Shown: piece after piece, positions 1-6,638 of the stretch
How the letters are laid out: each line of letters opens with the position of its first letter
How positions within the stretch are numbered: position 1 is the stretch's first letter
Virus record (IMG/VR): IMGVR_UViG_3300021364_001428
Location: 1-58,353 of that record
DNA from: a virus
Length of the DNA: 58,353 bases
Strand: one strand, 5' to 3'
Program-made: the position numbers and the translations under genes
Notes under the pieces: model-generated
The model's input: the letters and a program-made list of their open reading frames with translations, nothing else
Told to the model about the DNA's origin: nothing
The model's database searches: none

Positions 1-440
1 AGATTTTCTTTGAGTGTCGCGATTGCAGTACGCACATTAGCGTGATGGCCGTGCGCGACGTCGATTAAGATGATTTGGCATCCAGCTGCGCAAAGTGCTT
101 GCGCGCGCTCGAGATAATCATCGACTGCCCCGACTGCAGCCATAATAGGAAGATCCCAACAAGATTCAGGAGAATTCATTTGGAAGTGCTTGACTTTTGC
201 AACTTCAGCTGCCTGATCTTCAATGCTCATAAATCGGTGAATACATCCAACGCCTCCCATTTCCATCATTGCGATAGCCATTTCACTTTCACAGACCGTG
301 TCCATGCAAGAAGCTACAATAGGAACTCGAATCTTATAGTTACGAGAAACGTTAGTAGTCAAGTCAATATCTTGACGCGTTACGATATCAGAGAACTTAG
401 GAATAAGTTGAATATCGTCATATGTAAGTGCTTGTTTCAT
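1..440 (-). CDS. guaB: IMP dehydrogenase-like protein, CBS-less (3' part cut by window edge)
   Basis: An open frame starts with ATG at 440 and runs off the window without a stop (146 codons visible). The translation opens with an ALTYDDIQLIPKFSD stretch, then PIVASCMDTV at about residues 40-49, GGVGCIHRFMS at 62-72 and IDVAHGH at 126-132. These are the N-terminal landmarks of the IMPDH/GMP reductase TIM barrel, which converts IMP to XMP (or GMP to IMP) in guanine nucleotide synthesis. In typical bacterial IMPDH two CBS domains of about 120 residues sit between the MSIEDQA helix and the AVGA strand; here only about 20 residues separate them. MSIEDQAAEV and CMDTV are closer to IMPDH than to GMP reductase, but the catalytic Cys loop lies outside the window, so the reaction is not settled. 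It follows the methyltransferase gene by 5 nt and is probably co-transcribed with it. Confidence 0.85.
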   Translation of the reverse strand, partial: MKQALTYDDIQLIPKFSDIVTRQDIDLTTNVSRNYKIRVPIVASCMDTVCESEMAIAMMEMGGVGCIHRFMSIEDQAAEVAKVKHFQMNSPESCWDLPIMAAVGAVDDYLERAQALCAAGCQIILIDVAHGHHANVRTAIATLKEN

Positions 441-445
441 ATTAT

Positions 446-1096
446 TTAAATGTTTAAAATTTTACGTGCTTCATCAAGAGGATACCAATTGAGAGCCTTT
501 GTTCTATTATCATCAAGCCAAGAATAGTTTAGATTCTCAGGCAAGTTTATTTCTTGACCAGCTGGTAATCCTTTAGATATAACTGCAACATCAGCGTCAT
601 TTGGTAATTCAACGCTCATAAGCTGAAGCTCAGGATTAGAAGCTCTATATTTAACAATGCTTTTCCAAACATCTCCGTTCCAACCCATTTGCCTAATTCT
701 GGGTACTATTTGTGCAACTTCATCTTGTGGATTACAATCATGAATCACAATAATACCCCCTTCATTTAAATACTTGAGAGATGATTCAATATCTTTATCT
801 ACTTGTTCATGCTCATGAAGGCCATCAATAAAAATAATATCATATTTTTCAAGATTAGGTGCGTGATTTTCAAAGAATTCATCAGAAGTCATAGGATAAT
901 TAAGGTGTTCATAGGTTACTCCTTTTTTAGCCTCATCATTAGAAATAAATTGATCATCTATGCCTGGATCGACCGCGTCTTTCTCATCAACTTGAATAAG
1001 TTTAAATATTATGCCGGAGCCGGCACCGATTTCTAAATATCTCTTATAACCACGTGTATTAACAAGAGATTGAATTAAATGATATCTTGTATACAT
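446..1096 (-). CDS. class I SAM-dependent methyltransferase
   Basis: A 216-residue protein with a class I (Rossmann) methyltransferase pattern. YLEIGAGSG at residues 20-28 is the SAM-binding glycine loop. The IIFIDGLHEHEQVDKDI stretch near 87-103 followed by GGIIVIHD resembles the Methyltransf_24 family. Substrate cannot be read from sequence; such phage enzymes act on glycans, small molecules or nucleic acid. Its start follows a rho-independent terminator and an A/T-rich leader with no Shine-Dalgarno. It sits directly upstream of the IMPDH-like gene in the same direction. Confidence 0.75.
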   Translation of the reverse strand: MYTRYHLIQSLVNTRGYKRYLEIGAGSGIIFKLIQVDEKDAVDPGIDDQFISNDEAKKGVTYEHLNYPMTSDEFFENHAPNLEKYDIIFIDGLHEHEQVDKDIESSLKYLNEGGIIVIHDCNPQDEVAQIVPRIRQMGWNGDVWKSIVKYRASNPELQLMSVELPNDADVAVISKGLPAGQEINLPENLNYSWLDDNRTKALNWYPLDEARKILNI

Positions 1097-1148
1097 TACT
1101 TTAATTTTTTTATTCTCTATTTATAAGGAAATACATCAATATGTTTCA

Positions 1149-1176
1149 TAAAAAAGGAGTCAATTTCTTGACTCCT
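1149..1176 (-). terminator. rho-independent terminator after tRNA-Gln
   Basis: On the minus strand a 9-bp perfect stem (AGGAGTCAA/TTGACTCCT) closes a GAAA tetraloop and is followed by six T. It ends the transcript that carries the tRNA cluster, just before the methyltransferase gene. Confidence 0.85.
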
Positions 1177-1203
1177 GTAAGCTGATCGCTTGCATGGCAT
1201 GTG

Positions 1204-1274
1204 TCCCCCGACTAAGACTCGAACTCAGACTAGCTGGACCAAAACCAGATGTGCTACCATTACACCATCGGGGA
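1204..1274 (-). tRNA. tRNA-Gln (UUG)
   Basis: Cloverleaf on the minus strand: acceptor TCCCCGA/TCGGGGG, T-arm with loop TTCGAGT, anticodon loop TTTTGGT giving UUG. The outermost anticodon-stem pair is mismatched. Last tRNA of the leftward-read cluster. Confidence 0.9.
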
Positions 1275-1288
1275 ATGTGATTTATTTA

Positions 1289-1522
1289 TCACTGAACAAA
1301 TGTTACTTCGTTAATTTGAACAGAGACATTTTCAATCTCTTCATCTGTTGTCTGATCAAATGCAACCGACGACCAAGTCATTCCTGTACCAGGTGCACTG
1401 AATCGAATATAAAATTGATCAAATTCAACAAAGCCTTCCATTGGATGACCATACTGATTAGTAAATTCCGTAGTGGTCGCATAACCATCTTCGAGCTGAT
1501 AATTAACTTTAGTAACGTACAT
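1289..1522 (-). CDS. hypothetical protein (77 aa)
   Basis: A small open frame between tRNA-Gln and tRNA-His. The protein (starts MYVTKVNYQLEDGY) is rich in beta-forming residues and acidic near its C-terminus, with no signal peptide or membrane segment. No family recognised. The A/T-rich sequence just upstream of the start matches the leaders of other genes here. It is likely read with the tRNA cluster. The antisense frame covering the same bases runs into the tRNA gene and is not credible. Confidence 0.6.
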   Translation of the reverse strand: MYVTKVNYQLEDGYATTTEFTNQYGHPMEGFVEFDQFYIRFSAPGTGMTWSSVAFDQTTDEEIENVSVQINEVTFVQ

Positions 1523-1575
1523 TTTGTTTTGTTTTACAGTACTTATATTTAACTAACTTGATTTGTTTCTATTTG

Positions 1576-1651
1576 GGGTGGCTAATCGGGTTCGAACCGA
1601 CGACCTCCGGAACCACAATCCAGCGCTCTAACCAACTGAGCTATAGCCACC
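1576..1651 (-). tRNA. tRNA-His (GUG)
   Basis: Acceptor GGTGGCT/AGCCACC, T-loop TTCGAAC, anticodon loop TTGTGGT giving GUG, discriminator C as usual for His. The genomic base before position 1 does not encode G-1. Confidence 0.93.
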
Positions 1652-1656
1652 ATATA

Positions 1657-1845
1657 TTATCCAAGAATGTACCAAGGAGGGATTTGACTCTTACGTTTAG
1701 GCAATCGTTTAAAAATCCTTACTTCTGGATATTTAATACCGTTAGGCGTTTCAATATCATATGATTTACTATTATTCTTTTTGATAACTGTGCCGTTTTC
1801 AAGGACTCCAAAAAGATAGAATTGTACTTTATCTCCTACTTTCAT
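1657..1845 (-). CDS. small hypothetical protein, SH3/KOW-like beta fold possible (62 aa)
   Basis: Translation begins MKVGDKVQFYLFGVLENGTV, a pattern of short strands with GDKV and GTV turns typical of small SH3-like barrels. The ATGA overlap with the end of the preceding 56-residue ORF supports translational coupling and hence both genes. Function unknown. Confidence 0.55.
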   Translation of the reverse strand: MKVGDKVQFYLFGVLENGTVIKKNNSKSYDIETPNGIKYPEVRIFKRLPKRKSQIPPWYILG

Positions 1846-2012
1846 GATTCGAGGGCGTCTTTAGGTGCTTCGAAAGCTGTTTTAGGCCTCCCATCTTTAT
1901 TATACGCTATACAGTATTCACAACTTTCTTGATCCTCGCAAAATCCTATTTTATCTTGCCATTCGCCAGTCAAGTCATCATAATAAGCGTCATATTTATA
2001 AGAATAACCCAT
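1842..2012 (-). CDS. small hypothetical protein, four Cys-acidic (56 aa)
   Basis: Start chosen at 2012 (MGYSYKYDAYYDD...), because the longer frame would begin inside the tRNA-Tyr gene. Contains a GFCEDQESCEYCIAYNKDG stretch with three closely spaced Cys. The stop overlaps the next start by four bases (ATGA), a sign of coupling. No family recognised. Confidence 0.55.
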   Translation of the reverse strand: MGYSYKYDAYYDDLTGEWQDKIGFCEDQESCEYCIAYNKDGRPKTAFEAPKDALES

Positions 2013-2026
2013 TGTTTTAAATTTAG

Positions 2027-2108
2027 TGGGGGTAGATGGACTCGAACCACCGATGTCAAAAGACGGCTGATTTACAGTCAGCTGCAATAGCCACTATGCG
2101 ATACCCCC
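2027..2108 (-). tRNA. tRNA-Tyr (GUA)
   Basis: Class II tRNA with long variable arm; acceptor GGGGGTA/TACCCCC, anticodon stem GCTGA/TCAGC with loop CTGTAAA giving GUA, T-loop TTCGAGT. Confidence 0.93.
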
Positions 2109-2119
2109 ATTTTAGTTTG

Positions 2120-2192
2120 TCGGAATAGCAGGACTTGAACCTGCGGCCCCCTGCTCCCAAAGCAGGTGCGCTACCAACTGCGCCATATTCCG
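2120..2192 (-). tRNA. tRNA-Pro (UGG)
   Basis: Acceptor CGGAATA/TATTCCG, anticodon stem CCTGC/GCAGG with loop TTTGGGA giving UGG, T-loop TTCAAGT. Confidence 0.93.
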
Positions 2193-2227
2193 AAAAGTGA
2201 GGTGATGTCTGTTCCCCTCTCTGACCT

Positions 2228-2313
2228 TAAGCCAGCTGGGAATCGAACCCAAAGACATCGACTACTAAAACGCTGCCACGTTTGTTTGTCTTTTACCTCT
2301 TTCTCTCTGGCAG
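2228..2313 (-). ncRNA. degenerate tRNA-like RNA in tRNA spacer
   Basis: On the minus strand a clear T-arm (stem TTGGG/CCCAG, loop TTCGATT, 2236-2252) is followed by CTGGCTT and A, placed like an acceptor 3' strand and discriminator. The 5' partner CTGCCAG pairs at five of seven positions. D-arm and anticodon arm are not convincing. A competing 7-bp pairing (GATGTCT 2204-2210 with AGACATC 2253-2259) exists. Either a decayed tRNA or a stable RNA like the non-tRNA species in T4's tRNA cluster. Confidence 0.4.
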
Positions 2314-2325
2314 GAGAGAAATTGG

Positions 2326-2399
2326 CGTCCCCTCTAGGGCTTGAACCTAGGACCCTCTGATTAACAGTCAGATGCTCTAACCAACTGAGCTAAGGAGAC
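2326..2399 (-). tRNA. tRNA-Asn (GUU)
   Basis: Acceptor GTCTCCT/AGGGGAC, anticodon stem TCTGA/TCAGA with loop CTGTTAA giving GUU, T-loop TTCAAGC, discriminator G. Confidence 0.93.
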
Positions 2400-2401
2400 A
2401 A

Positions 2402-2498
2402 TATAAGAAGCTTCGGGTCTTTCGGGGTTCCTGGTTTGCTGGCCTTACTACGAACCCTTTTTCTTGGTGCCAACCTAACAGCTTCACTACTTCTTATA
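2402..2498 (-). ncRNA. structured spacer RNA between tRNA-Asn and tRNA-Thr
   Basis: A 97-nt spacer closed by a perfect 9-bp stem (2402-2410 with 2490-2498). Inside, GGGTTC (2425-2430) pairs with GAACCC (2452-2457). It has no start codon frame of note and no canonical tRNA arms. Likely a structured RNA released with the tRNAs; identity unknown. Confidence 0.4.
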
Positions 2499-2500
2499 AG

Positions 2501-2574
2501 AGCCGCTAGAGGGATTCGAACCCCCGACCCGCTGATTACAAATCAGCTGCTCTGGCCAACTGAGCTATAGCGGC
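2501..2574 (-). tRNA. tRNA-Thr (UGU)
   Basis: Acceptor GCCGCTA/TAGCGGC, anticodon stem GCTGA/TCAGC with loop TTTGTAA giving UGU, T-loop TTCGAAT, discriminator T. Confidence 0.93.
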
Positions 2575-2615
2575 AACATTTCTTATATACTTCGATCTTA
2601 ATCTGTTTCGATGCC

Positions 2616-2669
2616 GGGGCCCGAAAGCGGTGCTCGTGCTTCCGGACCCCTGCGTTCGCCTCACACGCA
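2616..2669 (-). ncRNA. strong GC-rich hairpins in tRNA spacer
   Basis: A 13-bp stem (2616-2628 with 2638-2650) encloses a 9-nt loop. Two of its pairs are G-U in the minus-strand RNA but A-C mismatches in a plus-strand RNA, so the structure fits a minus transcript only. A second stem (2651-2655 with 2665-2669) follows. GC content is far above the surrounding genome. Role unknown; it may be a processing signal or a stable RNA. Confidence 0.5.
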
Positions 2670-2670
2670 G

Positions 2671-2743
2671 TAGCCCCTCTGGGGTTCGAACCCAGGACCC
2701 ATACATTAAAAGTGTATTGCTCTACCAGCTGAGCTAAGAGACC
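2671..2743 (-). tRNA. tRNA-Lys (UUU)
   Basis: Acceptor GGTCTCT/AGGGGCT with several G-U pairs, anticodon stem ATACA/TGTAT with loop CTTTTAA giving UUU, T-loop TTCGAAC. Confidence 0.9.
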
Positions 2744-2748
2744 ATGTC

Positions 2749-2940
2749 GAGATAAGCTGCGCCTGACCGGCTCAGATCAACAGTATACACGCTTACTTAT
2801 CTCTACCTTGATGGTTATACTCCACAAGGCGTCGGAGCTGACTATAGTTAAATATACTATGGAGAATAATTTATAGTCATCACTATTCTTTGCAACCTCA
2901 GTTTAAATATAATAACAAGACTTATGAGGTATCATCTTGA
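2749..2940 (-). ncRNA. spacer with several long-stem hairpins
   Basis: No ORF. Perfect inverted repeats follow one another: 8 bp (2749-2756 with 2796-2803), 5 bp (2806-2810 with 2825-2829), 8 bp (2839-2846 with 2872-2879) and 6 bp (2895-2900 with 2935-2940). It lies between tRNA-Lys and the next RNA elements in the same transcript. Whether this is one folded RNA or several is not decided. Confidence 0.35.
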
Positions 2941-2959
2941 TTTGTTAGCTTTTACTCCA

Positions 2960-3031
2960 CTTAGACTCCGTCTTTCGACTTGTAGGCGTGAGATTTGACG
3001 CCTCGTTGTTCGGCTGTTAAGCCTATCTAAG
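2960..3031 (-). ncRNA. 72-nt cloverleaf-like RNA, not a canonical tRNA
   Basis: A closing stem of 6 bp (2960-2965 with 3026-3031) encloses three hairpins: GGCT/AGCC with a 4-nt loop (3012-3023), AGGCGT/ACGCCT with an 8-nt loop (2984-3003), and GTC-GAAA-GAC (2970-2979). The size and four-way layout recall a tRNA, but the loops are wrong for D, anticodon and T arms. It abuts the 138-nt tRNA-like gene, three bases after that gene's 3' end. Confidence 0.4.
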
Positions 3032-3034
3032 AGC

Positions 3035-3172
3035 TGGGGAGTGGGGGATTTGAACCCCCACTTCTTCCACACCGGATTTACTTACGCAATGCTAGCTAAC
3101 GCTTTCAATCTTTGTATTTGTGATACTGTCACAAATAGGCGAGAGCGTCATATCCAATTTGACTAACTCCCC
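3035..3172 (-). tRNA. anomalous 138-nt tRNA-like gene with about 62 extra bases
   Basis: On the minus strand the acceptor is perfect (GGGGAGT/ACTCCCC), the D-arm is good (GTCA/TGAC, loop AATTGGATA) and the T-arm is perfect (GGGGG/CCCCC, loop TTCAAAT), followed by discriminator A. Between D-arm and T-arm there are about 86 bases rather than the usual 22-40. They contain a 9-bp hairpin (TATTTGTGA/TCACAAATA) and no obvious anticodon arm. CTCTC follows the D-arm where the anticodon stem should start, but no GAGAG is present downstream. It may be a tRNA with a short insertion, a tRNA-derived structural RNA, or a pseudogene. Isotype cannot be given. Confidence 0.55.
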
Positions 3173-3181
3173 GTATTTTGG

Positions 3182-3255
3182 TAGGGACGACAGGAATTGA
3201 ACCTGTGACCTTGACTGTATAAGAGTCCTGCTCTAACCAACTGAGCTACGCCCCC
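3182..3255 (-). tRNA. tRNA-Ile (UAU)
   Basis: Acceptor GGGGGCG/CGTCCCT with G-U pairs, T-loop TTCAATT, anticodon loop CTTATAC giving UAU. The outer anticodon-stem pair is mismatched. It would read AUA, a codon common in A/T-rich genes. Confidence 0.88.
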
Positions 3256-3398
3256 ATGTTGATCGCACCGTTTTTTTCGTAGAGGTGCAAGACTCGAAAA
3301 GATTAAGACCGAGATGTCAAAGAACTTTCGTTCGTTAGATACAAGGCTAATATACGAAACCTTGCTTAAAGTTTAAAATTTTAAAGTGTTAAAATCTG

Positions 3399-4010
3399 TT
3401 AAATTTTAGCCATAGCCTCCATGATCAGCATCTTGCCACGGCGGATGCGATTCTTAACAGTTTGAAGATTGACATTGTGCTTTTCTGCAATATCTTCATA
3501 CTTCATATTGTTAAGAAGGCGATCTTCGAGAATATCTCGGTACATTGGCTTAAGACCCTTAATGCAAGTCAAAGCCAAAGCATATTGTTCCATCAACTGA
3601 TTCTCTTCTTCGAGATAGTCTTTCTCGGTGCGCTGTTCATAATCATTAAGCAACTCATCGATGGTTTCGTTAACACCATTAGAGGCCGAGACTTCTACGC
3701 CGAAATCTTTCATGCCATCAATACTGTACTTGCGATTACGTTCACGAATCCAACCAAGAGATTCATTAAAGGCAATACGATAGAGCCAAGTGGTGATTTG
3801 ATATTTGGGATCATATTGGTCGATCTTAGTCCACATCTTGATCAATGTGTTGGCCAAAATGTCTTCGGCAGCCTCAGGATCTTTAACAACATTCATAATA
3901 TAGTTACGAAGGCCAGGCTGAACTCGATTGTACAGCAAGTTAAAGTCTTTTTCAGATCGAGTGGCCAAGAAGTTTTCTGCGAGTTCGCGGTAGCTAGCAG
4001 TCTTTTGCAT
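3399..4010 (-). CDS. ECF-type sigma factor
   Basis: A 203-residue protein with sigma-70 region 2 at about residues 22-88 (FNLLYNRVQPGLRNYIM, then AAEDILANTLIKMWTKID and TWLYRIAFNESL). Region 4 lies at about 148-198 (LKPMYRDILEDRLLNNMKYEDIAEK, an HTH, then VKNRIRRGKML). The linker is acidic and there is no anti-sigma gene beside it. It resembles bacterial ECF sigma factors more than T4 gp55, and a separate gp55 homologue is coded at 40259-40630. It may direct a middle or early class of phage promoters or have been captured from a host. A TATATTTA box lies 35 nt upstream of the start. Confidence 0.85.
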   Translation of the reverse strand: MQKTASYRELAENFLATRSEKDFNLLYNRVQPGLRNYIMNVVKDPEAAEDILANTLIKMWTKIDQYDPKYQITTWLYRIAFNESLGWIRERNRKYSIDGMKDFGVEVSASNGVNETIDELLNDYEQRTEKDYLEEENQLMEQYALALTCIKGLKPMYRDILEDRLLNNMKYEDIAEKHNVNLQTVKNRIRRGKMLIMEAMAKI

Positions 4011-4044
4011 ATAAGCTTGTTTTTAAGGGGTGAAAGTTACATGG

Positions 4045-4052
4045 TAAATATA
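4045..4052 (-). promoter_or_regulatory. possible early promoter -7 box (TATATTTA) of sigma gene
   Basis: TATATTTA on the minus strand, 35 nt before the sigma-factor start, follows a T-rich GTG-containing stretch. It fits the Bacteroidota -7 pattern TAnnTTTG loosely. The same 8-mer precedes gp45. Confidence 0.3.
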
Positions 4053-4084
4053 CCACAAAAAAATTAAACTGGAAACTTTAAATG

Positions 4085-4600
4085 TTAAAAATCGTTAAAA
4101 GTTTCTAAAAGTCTCTGTAGTTCTTGAGGCTTATAACCCCAAAGATCGGTAGATGCATTGATAATTCGCTTCTTAGGATCTGACTTATACTTTTTACCAG
4201 GATATCCTATAACTGAATAATATCCGCTAGACGAGCCTGGCCATTCTTGCATAGGCCAATAAGATAGACTACATTCATAATCTTTAAGAGGAGTTATACG
4301 ATTCATCATATAACTATTTCCTGGCAGAAGCTTCTTATTATTTAATAACATAACTGCTGCATCGTGTTCAGCTGGTAGCAAATAAATCTTGCCCTTGAGT
4401 CGTTGTAATGCGTCTTGAGCTGTCTTGGGATCCCAAGCGAAGTTTCCTAAATGATAAACTATATCTTCGTCAGTGACCACTGAATTCCAATTGCCAATTA
4501 ACTCGTTAGTCATATTGTCAACGTCCTTGAATGGTCTCTTAAATTTAGAGATTGCGTTGGGCCTTCCCAACTGTAAGTTAGAAGTCACATATACTTTCAT
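4085..4600 (-). CDS. metallophosphoesterase-fold protein with lost active site
   Basis: A 171-residue protein that follows the layout of small calcineurin-like phosphoesterases, including the RPFKDVDNM, NWNSVVTDEDIVYHLG, ALQRLKGKIYLL and DLWGYKP segments. Nearly every metal ligand is replaced. The SDxHFGH motif reads SNLQLGR (7-13), GDF reads GNF (52-54), GNHD reads AEHD (77-80), SHYP reads SYWP (113-116) and HGHxH reads IGYPG (131-135). The scaffold is kept, so the gene is under selection but almost certainly not a hydrolase. It could bind a ligand, nucleic acid or a host phosphoesterase. It is read in the same direction as the exported proteins upstream. Confidence 0.75.
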   Translation of the reverse strand: MKVYVTSNLQLGRPNAISKFKRPFKDVDNMTNELIGNWNSVVTDEDIVYHLGNFAWDPKTAQDALQRLKGKIYLLPAEHDAAVMLLNNKKLLPGNSYMMNRITPLKDYECSLSYWPMQEWPGSSSGYYSVIGYPGKKYKSDPKKRIINASTDLWGYKPQELQRLLETFNDF

Positions 4601-4630
4601 GTAGCTTTATATGTAAAAGGTAAAATAAGT

Positions 4631-6574
4631 TTATTGTACATCGTAAACACAACGTACTGACATGCCATGACCCTTAGACTTACTTGTTTGCCAAAGATCA
4701 TTATATCTAGCAATGCCATTTTTTGTATCTAAAATTGCTCTTGACCAAGCACTTTCTCTGCGATTTCTTTTTAGCGAGAAATGTGAGTCAGAGGTCCAAT
4801 ATGTTGCTATTAAATCTTGACCATAATATATGCCATCAATGTCTTTGATAACACCAGCATAAACCGGGTCAAATTCACTTGCAAATATTTGAGTATGCAT
4901 ATCTTGTGATTCTCCTCTATTTCCAACTGCGTTTAATTCAGCTGCATTAAGACCCAATTCATCTTCAAGGTTTTTCCAATCTTGATCGCTAGGAACTCTC
5001 CATCCAATTGGACAAACACTTTCATTAATAGCATACCAATTATATAAGAAACCTAAAGTGTCAGTAGCCTGTAAGGGGTTATAATACGCACCTGTTTCAT
5101 CTTCACTCCATTCAGAGCCTTGTCCTAATTCATTAATATTTACGCCTGATGTGTATCTTGTAGTTCTTAGGTTTTCAGTAAACCAACAAGTCGAACCAAA
5201 TAAAGCCAAATCATATTCATAGCCGTGATAATTTTCGCTAACGCAATCTTCTTGGTTATCACACACTCCGTTATTATTTAGATCTTCTACGCAATCACCA
5301 CCACAAACACCAATGGCATCGACCTGGTTTCCATTGCAATCGCAGTCGCCTACCGGGATGTTAGCACAACCACATTCGTAGATCTCACCTGGACCGTTGC
5401 AGACGCCGCATACATCATAAGCACCAACACAGTCGTCGACGTCGTCGCAAATACCATCGCTATCACTATCAAACTGACATGTTCCGTTACAAACGCCTAA
5501 AGCGTCATAACTACCTATACAATCATCAACGTCATCACAAACTCCGTCACTATCAGCATCTACTTGACAAGAACCTCCACAAACACCTATTGCATCATTA
5601 TAGAGACAAGAACCGTCGTCAGCGGTTGCCGAAGAATTATAATTACATGCATTAGAGTCTGTACATCCGTTTGCTGATCCATATAGATTTGCTCCGTTTT
5701 GAATCATATCTAATCTTACAACATCAGCCCAATCATGCATAGCCTCAATTTGGCCGTCTGTGAACTTTAACATATTACAAGATTGAGCATACGACATAAA
5801 GTTTCTAGGGTCATCTCCAATACTATAACACGCTGAAGCCCCACACGAAAAGATAGTAGGAGCTGGTTGAGTATCACAAACTAAATCACCTTGAGTTGTA
5901 CAATCAGTTTCGGTCGCAGCATCGTTACAATCTAAATAATCAGAGTAAGGTCCTCTAGGCCCCTGAGATATTTGCTTATGAAAAGTGTGAAATAGGCCCA
6001 TAAAATGACCTATTTCATGAATATTAGTTTTTCCGCTTGAGCTTTGGAATGTACCTGGTCTAACAAAATAACCCCTATTAGTATAAGCGCTTCTCCATGT
6101 AAATCCAGCAACACTGCCCGCCCATTCTAGCACAAATATATTGAGATAATAATCAAGCTGATATCCAAAGGTATTAGCTATAGAATAACTACTATCTACA
6201 ACTTGTTCATAATCTTGATTTCCAAAAACATCAAGGTTGTAGTCATCTAAATTTATGGATCTATAGCCGTTAAATGTCGAGTTGGTAAATTGATCAGTAA
6301 ATGTATTTCCATTAATATCTCTATCTGCTAAAATAAATGTCATTTGAGCATCAGATTGTTGAGGGTCTACACCATTATTCCAACCCTGTAAAAAACCATC
6401 ATTCATAACCGATATAGCATTGGTTACTTGTTGGTACGATAAATGATCCCCGTAACCCGAAGCCTGATCTCCATCGTGTAGAACAGTAACGACAACTGGA
6501 ACTATTTTATCGGTTGGTTGAGCCAATGCACCTAGAGATACCAACGTTGCTAGTAAAAGTGTATAAAATTTCAT
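4631..6574 (-). CDS. exported pappalysin-like (M43) metallopeptidase with Ca-binding/Cys-rich repeats and FISUMP domain
   Basis: 647 residues. An N-terminal signal peptide (hydrophobic to about residue 18, ending GALAQ) predicts Sec export. The M43 metzincin domain spans about 25-290, with an intact zinc motif [11 protein letters not shown] (186-196) and a Met-turn NFMSY (258-262). Residues 304-445 are Cys-rich, with [14 protein letters not shown]-type units like thrombospondin type 3 repeats and VCGG units. Residues 450-645 form a FISUMP domain ([33 protein letters not shown]). Such proteins are common in free-living Bacteroidota but strange in a T4-like phage. No T9SS sorting tail is seen. 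It may loosen the host surface at lysis or act on the virion-host contact; this is inference. Confidence 0.85.
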   Translation of the reverse strand: MKFYTLLLATLVSLGALAQPTDKIVPVVVTVLHDGDQASGYGDHLSYQQVTNAISVMNDGFLQGWNNGVDPQQSDAQMTFILADRDINGNTFTDQFTNSTFNGYRSINLDDYNLDVFGNQDYEQVVDSSYSIANTFGYQLDYYLNIFVLEWAGSVAGFTWRSAYTNRGYFVRPGTFQSSSGKTNIHEIGHFMGLFHTFHKQISQGPRGPYSDYLDCNDAATETDCTTQGDLVCDTQPAPTIFSCGASACYSIGDDPRNFMSYAQSCNMLKFTDGQIEAMHDWADVVRLDMIQNGANLYGSANGCTDSNACNYNSSATADDGSCLYNDAIGVCGGSCQVDADSDGVCDDVDDCIGSYDALGVCNGTCQFDSDSDGICDDVDDCVGAYDVCGVCNGPGEIYECGCANIPVGDCDCNGNQVDAIGVCGGDCVEDLNNNGVCDNQEDCVSENYHGYEYDLALFGSTCWFTENLRTTRYTSGVNINELGQGSEWSEDETGAYYNPLQATDTLGFLYNWYAINESVCPIGWRVPSDQDWKNLEDELGLNAAELNAVGNRGESQDMHTQIFASEFDPVYAGVIKDIDGIYYGQDLIATYWTSDSHFSLKRNRRESAWSRAILDTKNGIARYNDLWQTSKSKGHGMSVRCVYDVQ

Positions 6575-6592
6575 ATTTTGCTAGATAATATT

Positions 6593-6616
6593 AAGGCAGA
6601 GCTTGCGCCCTGCCTT
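6593..6616 (-). terminator. weak intercistronic hairpin between the two peptidase genes
   Basis: AAGGCAG/CTGCCTT stem with a 10-nt GC-rich loop on the minus strand, followed by an imperfect T-rich tract. It could end transcription partly or protect the upstream mRNA. Confidence 0.45.
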
Positions 6617-6638
6617 ATCTATCATTATTTATTTAAAC

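Noticed and set aside
75-449. Plus-strand open frame of 124 codons
   Set aside because: It is antisense to the IMPDH-like gene, whose minus frame has clear family motifs.
2166-2360. Plus-strand 64-codon frame
   Set aside because: It reads across tRNA-Pro and tRNA-Asn in antisense and ends in the LGLEPRTL string typical of tRNA antisense translation.
3035-3172. Group I intron in the tRNA-like gene
   Set aside because: The extra sequence is only about 62 nt, with no P/Q/R/S-type core, and removing it does not rebuild an anticodon stem.
3256-3398. Gene in the gap between sigma factor and tRNA-Ile
   Set aside because: No frame with a start and reasonable length. Only a weak GCACC/GGTGC hairpin and A/T-rich DNA are seen.
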